From Cyclostephanos tholiformis (lineage: Eukaryota > Bacillariophyta > Thalassiosirophyceae > Thalassiosirales > Thalassiosiraceae): a stretch of 12,019 nt of DNA. The stretch covers positions 1 through 12,019 of the forward strand of contig JALLPB010002813.1 of assembly GCA_036939975.1 (NCBI GenBank), read 5' to 3'. Positions 8,001 through 12,019 of the stretch are shown here, piece after piece. Below the pieces are notes generated by a model, which searched no databases, was not told where the DNA came from, and worked only from the letters and a program-made list of their open reading frames with translations. A program made the position numbers and the translations under genes. Within the stretch, counting starts at the first letter, position 1. Every line of letters starts with the position of its first letter.

Positions 8001-8393
8001 GGCGAGCCTTCTTCTTTGGCTCCTCCGGTCGTGATCCCTGCCGATATCTCTCCTCCTTTGCCATCCTCCCTCTCGGATTCCAACAATACTTCATTCGACT
8101 TCACGTCCGTCTCAGCTCACCTTCGTTCCCTGGCGGATGCGGTACAAGACCTCTCACATCCTGTGTCGAGGGCAGATCTCGCGGTGTCACCCGCTCCTAC
8201 TACCAGTCTTCTCTCAGCCTTGCCAACGACAAGATCATGGCGCACTTTCACCACCCTGGTTCTACTCTCCCGGCGGTCCGCCCGTGTGACACGGCTAACG
8301 CCTCGGACACGAAGACTCACTGGTCTGGCGAGGAAATCCATCGCATCATGGGATGTCGGAAGTTCCGCAACTACAAACACATCCTGCATGTGA
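5094..8393 (+). CDS. gag-pr: Gag-protease polyprotein of the Copia element
   Basis: Encodes the particle protein and the aspartic protease that cuts the polyprotein; both act in cytoplasmic virus-like particles. The frame is 1099 residues. Residues 30-105 look folded (aromatic-rich, R-I-F-V-L-S-P-L-R-G). Residues 115-365 are Pro/Ser/Ala/His-rich low complexity. A Gag-type helical region spans about 368-555 (L-P-E-I-K-D-I-K-G-Y-L-D). A zinc knuckle C608-x2-C611-x7-H619-x4-C624 follows. After a Pro/Thr-rich and then an acidic spacer, the protease starts at D785 (A-D-T-G-A-T-D-H-M-F) and ends around the H-A-L-H-V-P-G-L-A-I-P-L-Y-S-L motif near 840-853. Residues beyond about 1020-1040 (about 8160-8220) to the TGA... 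stop end at 8393 are Arg/Thr-rich, and appear to be an out-of-frame reading of the integrase leader. A stretch of ten C at 5664-5673 is a slippage-prone site that is in frame here. Confidence 0.9.
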   Translation: MEPADDPILHPVPAAAPLPPAYYTAASLAGPRIFVLSPLRGNIYEVDRYFYSPNADVTAGDYAALQAFAAHYSYPLTIYPCPDLAVFQASHPTAFVRPFSEVPAPFITRGRELVQLSSGAPGAPSHDNPASSPSLLSHPSTGASAPSSLAARGHDPPSIDATTRASSVPLSLPAAPRASSVPLSRPYALPPPPRRPDPDGVDGPTSVFGMGGSGRHWGLGGPGGMGGRHHLSSARRHPPSTFSVLSSTDDEFRAYTFPGPIPEAIPSVVLHQHGVPTPPGVHPHVPASVAHHTSHTVSPLRSLHRGDLSTSSASDLTLSGWPSAGAAPPVVPSAILSSPPTATTASSSSSTTLPPLDKTPIRTEPFKLPEIKDIKGYLDIQDEIAYYLRSADYSTGRSDALLITDPSNADASRYWEGQLRVAIRNGGLRFLFENTGSRYHGMGFEMIDVLNRHCRPDSVTNTFTTLMSLFNDVQGDNEPIVEFRSRFDGMVLDMARSKVVIPSLLLVMIFIRALHSRYSDILDQFRSRYKDLETASIDSVVADVKYHDEFQLVDSKSKSSRRVGPGASAVATDKSGKEWSNPFEWLSSFPVKSIKTRWDRAIAGTGICPICHRAEKPWHMPANCPLLKDLNLKLVNGPPASTAPKPAGTPTPAPTAASPTPGGRVAFTDASAPVGGAPSGLTAAVEEDNYSSDEDLFRWTGDDDGVDFGVTLVAPSKSNPSVSLYPSCYHVSVTPPPTGLPSLQPLPSSSSSCLVLPDRLQSIIRRLATSSISPDSTSRDKAVADTGATDHMFPDKSAFISYKRISNLQVRMGNNSYLPVLGRGTVIISLNGQRILVRHALHVPGLAIPLYSLRAHLNQPGCGFVGTSFSGLLVYFPSFVLSVDTSSDCHLSYEPLGSGASLDSLHYVQRRCSPSLYPSELNASRNATICTLTPDILPDDGSSDGDPDATVNVPSVGEPSSLAPPVVSVGEPSSLAPPVVIPADISPPLPSSLSDSNNTSFDFTSVSAHLRSLADAVQDLSHPVSRADLAVSPAPTTSLLSALPTTRSWRTFTTLVLLSRRSARVTRLTPRTRRLTGLARKSIASWDVGSSATTNTSCM
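5582..5659 (+). repeat. Tandem repeat in gag, 39-bp period, two imperfect copies
   Basis: Two adjacent 13-codon units start at 5582 and 5621. Both encode R-A-S-S-V-P-L-S, followed by diverged residues. The copies differ at a few bases, so this duplication is older than the one at 7955. It lies in the low-complexity N-terminal part of Gag. Confidence 0.8.
7955..8032 (+). repeat. Perfect 39-bp tandem duplication between protease and integrase
   Basis: Two identical 39-bp copies lie at 7955-7993 and 7994-8032 and encode S-V-G-E-P-S-S-L-A-P-P-V-V twice. The copies are identical at every base, so the duplication is recent, perhaps made by template slippage during reverse transcription. The 13-codon length keeps the frame. 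Confidence 0.95.
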
Positions 8394-11300
8394 GCCGCGA
8401 CGGTGAATATATTGACGGTGGCGAGTTCCCTCCCTCCCTTGGCTCTTTTGCCACTATCCCAAAGGCCAAACGAGGAAAACTGCTCGATCGTTCTCGCTAC
8501 CGATTCTTGGACGCCGTTCACATCGACATTGCTTTCGGTGATTGCTTATCAGTTGGTGGCTTCCGATATGCACTTATCCTCGTCGATCGTGCTACTCGTT
8601 ACAATTGGACCTTCGGCCTCAAATCCCTTTCGGCTGCCTGCATCCTAGCTGCTCTACGTCTCTTTCGGGCAGCGGCTGGTTCTCTTGCCCGTTGTTTCTA
8701 CTGTGACTGCGATGCGAAATTATTTGGCTCCGCCATTTCCGAGTATCTCATCGACAACGGCTCCAAAATCTTCTCTGCTCCCGCTAAACGCCAGTCTACC
8801 AACGGTCTTGTTGAATCTCATTGGAAAGTGATGGTTCACATGGCACGAGCCTACCTCACTGAAAAACAAATGCCCCGATCATATTGGTTCTTTGCGATCA
8901 CACACGCTGCCCGTATGATGAACGCTATCCCTGGCAAGGTTGACGGGGGTCTTGCCTCTCCTTTTCTTCTTGTTCACGGAGTCGGACATGACGAACGTAC
9001 ATGGATCCCTCTTTTCTCGCTTTGTTACTTTCATCACACCAAAGATGGCGATCAGTCACGTTCGAAACATCAAGCGCACACAATGGATGGGATCATCGTT
9101 GGACGTTCACCCACATCTAATGCTCTTCTCGTCTATAATCCTCGGACCAAGCAATACTACGAACCTGACAGTTACCGCATCGATTCGTATCGCCTTCCAG
9201 CTTCGGTCTATCCCGCCATCAGGTATGACGGTGGTCTTTTCTGCTCTCTCCATCGTGACGACAATCCCTCCTTCGAAGAGAAATACCCTCCTGGCACGCG
9301 CGTTGAGCGCGTTGATCCTTCCACCAATCAACTTCTCGCTGGTACGGTGATGGATATTCCTTTTCCCACGGACGTCTCTGACCCTAACGCGGACATGTTC
9401 TACACTGTCCTTTTCGACAATGGCACTTCTGCATCGGTCCCTCTCTCTGACATGTCTTCCCTTGTCCCGGCGCCGCCCGTTGATATCGCGACGGACAATT
9501 CACAGGATTCCCTCCTTCCTCCCTTCCTGCGGCTGAACTCCAAAATCACATACGAACATGATGGCCGATACCATAAAGGTTACCTCGGCAAACACGACGG
9601 CATTTTCCGCTTCGTTTTCAAATCTCACGTCAATAAACGCAAAGAGGACTGGGGGGTTGACCTTCCACATTTGCCGGTCACATGGGTCGATATGTGCGTC
9701 AATGGCACTCTCATCCCTGGCCATGTCTCTCACACTTTTCTTCACACTCCATCCTCTTCTCCGCTATCTACCGTTGACCCCGTTGCCTCCTTTGTCAGTG
9801 CGATAAACTTGCATAAAGACTGTCCGCCGACCCTTTTAAAAGCGCTTGCCAATACTCACCCTGATCGTAACATTTGGCTGCAAAGTTACTTTGAAGAAAA
9901 GCGCGGCATCGAAGATATGGGTACCTTTAAGAAGATCACCCTTGGCGAATATCGCGCGTTGCGCGAAAAAGGCACACCACGGGCCATTCCTACGATGTGC
10001 GTCCTCACCATTAAAAAGGATGAACAACTCCGCCCTCTTCGTGCGAAATCACGTATTGTTGTCTTGGGTAATCACGAAGACAGGGCTTGGAGCAAAAGCG
10101 ATCGTTTTGCTCCGGTCCTCCGTGGCGACTCTCTTCGGTTCTTAGTCAGCCTTGCGGTGCAGAAACGCGCTCCTCTCCGTCAAGGCGACTGCAAGAATGC
10201 CTTCTGTAATGGCACTCTCCCTCCGGAAGAGACTACTGTCGTCCGTCCACCTTCTGGCGATCCGGAGGCTGATCCCCAAGAATATTGGCTCCTTGTCAAA
10301 ACTCTTTATGGCCTCCGACGCAGTCCTCGACATTGGTACGACAAAATCAATTCTATTCTTATTTCTATCGGCCTCACCCCTTCGTTGGAAGACCCCTGCC
10401 TTTACTCTGGGTTTGTTTGTGACCCAGCGGCCCCTACCAGCCGTTCTTCCGACCATCCCCTCACGCTGGGCCTTTACGTTGACGACTTCGTCTACTTTTC
10501 CGAAGATCCGGCTGTCGAATCCTTATTCTGCCGCCTGCTCGGTGAACGTTGCAAGGTTGATTTTATGGGCATCGTCGAATGGTTCCTCGGCATCCACTTC
10601 TCTTGGCGTATCACACCTTCTACCGTTGCTGTCCACCTTAACCAATCCGGTTTTGCTTCAAATTTGGTCGAGAGCTTCTTCGGTGACACTCGGAACCCTA
10701 CCCCTACGGCTACTCCCTATCGTAGTGGAGTTCCCATTGACTCCATTGCGCCCTCTACTGATGCCGACGACTCACCTGCTCAGCTTCGACGAAAAGAGGC
10801 TTACCAAAGTCTCATTGGTAGCATCGGTTGGTTAGCACATACCACACGGCCTGACCTTTCCACTGTCCACTCCTTCCTCGCTTCCTACAGCAACAAACCT
10901 GCTGTCGGACATATGAAGGCAGCCCTTTATGCCCTACACTATATCCACTCCACGCACGATTACGGCATTTCTTTCACCTCGGACGCTATGGCTCCAATGC
11001 ATTGTTACGTCCACTATCCCCCGTCGACAGATGTCGAGGCTTATACGGACGCTATCCCGCCAACTACCAACACGTCTTCTACTCTCTCTTCGTACAGCGA
11101 TGCTTGTTGGGGCTCTCAAATTGGTAACGCAGTTTCCGACGGCACCCTTCTTCCCCTTTTCAAGTTTCGAAGTATGAGTGGGGGCATTGTTTTTCGCAAC
11201 GGCGGACCTCTTGGATGGCTCAGCGAACGCCAAGAACGCACATCTCTCAGCTCGTGCGAGGCTGAAATACGCGCTACAAATGCTACTTCGAAGAAGGTCG

Positions 11301-11833
11301 TCGACTTTCGCCATCTATGTCAAAGCATGTCCGAGGCTGGCCACAATCTTCCTGACGCGACACAGCCGACTCTTCTCTATAACGACAACGACGCCTGCGT
11401 CAAGTGGTCCCACAATATGACATCAAAAGCTGCCCGTCACATTGAACTTCGTGAAAATTCGGTTCGCGAATGGGTCCAAGACAACTCTCTCAATGTCCTA
11501 CACATTGCTGGGAAGCTTAATCCCTCCGATATCTTCACCAAAGAAATGCGGGATGGTGCTCATTTTCGACGTCTCAGGGACTCGTTCATGTCTCGTTTTT
11601 CCGACTTTCTACAAGACTCTCTTTTGGCGGTTCACCATACTCGACCATCGCTTCCCACGTCATTAGTTCCTGCGGCTGCCACCGTTGCCCGGTCTGCTGG
11701 TCTTGCTTCCTATTTTACTGCTCTCGCATCTTCTTCTTTCTGTCGCGATCTGACTACAATCTCACATCTTTGCAGTACGGGACGTCAATTAATTCGGGAA
11801 CTTCATGGCTTCATTCCGTCCGGCGTTTTCTGA
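8237..11833 (+). CDS. pol: Pol of the Copia element: integrase, reverse transcriptase, RNase H
   Basis: Copies the element RNA into DNA and inserts it. The frame is -1 relative to Gag-protease. ATG 8237 is nominal: this frame is open without a stop upstream to at least 8021, and the likely join is at about 8150-8236. From ATG 8237 the product is 1198 residues. Integrase: D97 (V-H-I-D), D157 (C-D-C-D) and E193 (G-L-V-E-S-H-W-K), with 35 residues between the second D and E. No clear HHCC zinc finger precedes it. Reverse transcriptase: about 548-815, with D651 (G-D-C-K-N-A-F), L-Y-G-L-R-R-S-P at 690-697 and Y747-V-D-D. RNase H: D955 (S-D-A-C-W-G), E1008 (S-S-C-E-A-E), D1050 (N-D-N-D-A), H1068 (R-H-I-E-L-R-E-N) and D1098 (N-P-S-D-I-F-T-K). 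About 80 residues beyond RNase H are not assigned. No premature stop is present. Confidence 0.93.
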   Translation: MAHFHHPGSTLPAVRPCDTANASDTKTHWSGEEIHRIMGCRKFRNYKHILHVSRDGEYIDGGEFPPSLGSFATIPKAKRGKLLDRSRYRFLDAVHIDIAFGDCLSVGGFRYALILVDRATRYNWTFGLKSLSAACILAALRLFRAAAGSLARCFYCDCDAKLFGSAISEYLIDNGSKIFSAPAKRQSTNGLVESHWKVMVHMARAYLTEKQMPRSYWFFAITHAARMMNAIPGKVDGGLASPFLLVHGVGHDERTWIPLFSLCYFHHTKDGDQSRSKHQAHTMDGIIVGRSPTSNALLVYNPRTKQYYEPDSYRIDSYRLPASVYPAIRYDGGLFCSLHRDDNPSFEEKYPPGTRVERVDPSTNQLLAGTVMDIPFPTDVSDPNADMFYTVLFDNGTSASVPLSDMSSLVPAPPVDIATDNSQDSLLPPFLRLNSKITYEHDGRYHKGYLGKHDGIFRFVFKSHVNKRKEDWGVDLPHLPVTWVDMCVNGTLIPGHVSHTFLHTPSSSPLSTVDPVASFVSAINLHKDCPPTLLKALANTHPDRNIWLQSYFEEKRGIEDMGTFKKITLGEYRALREKGTPRAIPTMCVLTIKKDEQLRPLRAKSRIVVLGNHEDRAWSKSDRFAPVLRGDSLRFLVSLAVQKRAPLRQGDCKNAFCNGTLPPEETTVVRPPSGDPEADPQEYWLLVKTLYGLRRSPRHWYDKINSILISIGLTPSLEDPCLYSGFVCDPAAPTSRSSDHPLTLGLYVDDFVYFSEDPAVESLFCRLLGERCKVDFMGIVEWFLGIHFSWRITPSTVAVHLNQSGFASNLVESFFGDTRNPTPTATPYRSGVPIDSIAPSTDADDSPAQLRRKEAYQSLIGSIGWLAHTTRPDLSTVHSFLASYSNKPAVGHMKAALYALHYIHSTHDYGISFTSDAMAPMHCYVHYPPSTDVEAYTDAIPPTTNTSSTLSSYSDACWGSQIGNAVSDGTLLPLFKFRSMSGGIVFRNGGPLGWLSERQERTSLSSCEAEIRATNATSKKVVDFRHLCQSMSEAGHNLPDATQPTLLYNDNDACVKWSHNMTSKAARHIELRENSVREWVQDNSLNVLHIAGKLNPSDIFTKEMRDGAHFRRLRDSFMSRFSDFLQDSLLAVHHTRPSLPTSLVPAAATVARSAGLASYFTALASSSFCRDLTTISHLCSTGRQLIRELHGFIPSGVF

Positions 11834-11841
11834 CTATTATT

Positions 11842-11945
11842 TCCAGGCGTTCTTTGGGTGTTCCTCTTTTCTTTTGGTCCATTTTTCCATTCCTACGCCT
11901 GGGCATTCTTCTTTGGTTTCATCCCAAGAGGTATCCTCTTGGGGT
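11842..11945 (+). other. Two inverted repeats in the 3' untranslated part of the element
   Basis: First, CCAGGCGT at 11843-11850 pairs with ACGCCTGG at 11895-11902 across a pyrimidine-rich 44-base loop. Second, CCCAAGAGG at 11923-11931 pairs with CCTCTTGGG at 11935-11943 around a TAT loop, a perfect 9-bp hairpin that can extend to 11921-11945 with one G-U pair. Both lie between the pol stop and the polypurine tract, outside any conserved protein. A role in the RNA (packaging, export or reverse transcription) is possible but not shown. Confidence 0.75.
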
Positions 11946-11985
11946 TCCACTACCTCTTTCGGTGGTGCTTCTGTCTTGGACGCAC

Positions 11986-11995
11986 GGATGGGGGG
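11986..11995 (+). promoter_or_regulatory. Polypurine tract
   Basis: GGATGGGGGG ends exactly at the base before the 3' LTR. This is the expected place and composition for the RNase H-resistant primer of plus-strand DNA synthesis. A single T interrupts the purine run. Confidence 0.85.
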
Positions 11996-12019
11996 TGTTA
12001 GTCTGTCCGTAGTCCTTAG
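11996..12019 (+). repeat. Start of the 3' long terminal repeat (first 24 bases only)
   Basis: These last 24 bases match 4650-4673 exactly and follow the polypurine tract directly. The rest of the LTR, the element's right end and the target-site copy lie beyond the window, so LTR divergence and insertion age cannot be estimated. Confidence 0.92.

Larger units (their letters stand above)
4650..12019 (+). mobile_element. Ty1/copia LTR retrotransposon, diatom CoDi-like, near full length, right end cut
   Basis: The left end is TGTTAG at 4650 and the same 24 bases recur at 11996-12019, preceded by a polypurine tract. Between them lie Gag with a zinc knuckle, an aspartic protease (DTGA), an integrase, a reverse transcriptase with YVDD and an RNase H, in that order. 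The order PR-IN-RT-RH defines Copia as opposed to Gypsy. If the 5' LTR is 389 bp, the whole element would be about 7.7 kb. Coding is interrupted only by a -1 frame change between protease and integrase. All catalytic residues I looked for are present, which suggests recent insertion. The 3' flank and target-site copy lie outside the window. Confidence 0.95.

Noticed and set aside
11770..12012. Plus-strand 80-codon frame over the pol end and into the 3' LTR
   Set aside because: It overlaps the pol C-terminus in another frame, is aromatic-rich from T-rich DNA, and crosses the polypurine tract and LTR boundary.

Overview
The window looks like nuclear DNA from a diatom or a close stramenopile relative. 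The evidence is a secreted protein built from six-cysteine modules of the C-G-x-x-Y-D-D-A type on Ser/Thr/Pro linkers, a short spliceosomal intron (GTAAGT...AG), a minus-strand membrane protein that resembles a lineage-restricted diatom family, and a Ty1/copia element whose integrase block (D-T-K-T-H-W, G-C-R-K-F-R-N-Y, V-D-R-A-T-R-Y-N-W) is typical of diatom Copia (CoDi-like) elements. These family assignments come from recognition, not from a database search.

Layout. Positions 1-448 hold no gene and probably include the promoter of the first gene. Positions 449-3320 (+) hold a two-exon gene (449-1348 and 1461-3320) for a predicted 919-residue surface protein: signal peptide, ten cysteine modules, mucin-like linkers and a C-terminal hydrophobic tail of the GPI-anchor type. 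A 263-bp spacer separates it from a convergent gene on the minus strand (3584-4354), predicted to encode a 256-residue single-pass membrane protein with a poly-Q tract. About 295 bp upstream of that gene's ATG a retrotransposon begins and runs to the window end.

The retrotransposon (4650-12019, cut at the right edge) has a 5' LTR (4650 to about 5038), a short leader, a Gag-protease reading frame (5094-8393), an integrase-reverse transcriptase-RNase H reading frame (8237-11833, in the -1 frame), a 3' untranslated stretch with two inverted repeats, a polypurine tract (11986-11995), and the first 24 bases of the 3' LTR. Those 24 bases equal the start of the 5' LTR exactly. Apart from the frame break between protease and integrase, the coding region is intact and the catalytic residues are present, so the copy looks young. 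Order PR-IN-RT-RH confirms the Copia superfamily.

The two host genes and the element show no obvious functional link. Their relation is positional: the LTR lies head to head with the minus-strand gene, next to its promoter. The least described items are the ten-module cysteine-rich protein, the uncharacterised membrane protein, a small hydrophobic reading frame inside the LTR, and the structured 3' end of the element. No RNA genes, CRISPR arrays or bacterial features were seen.
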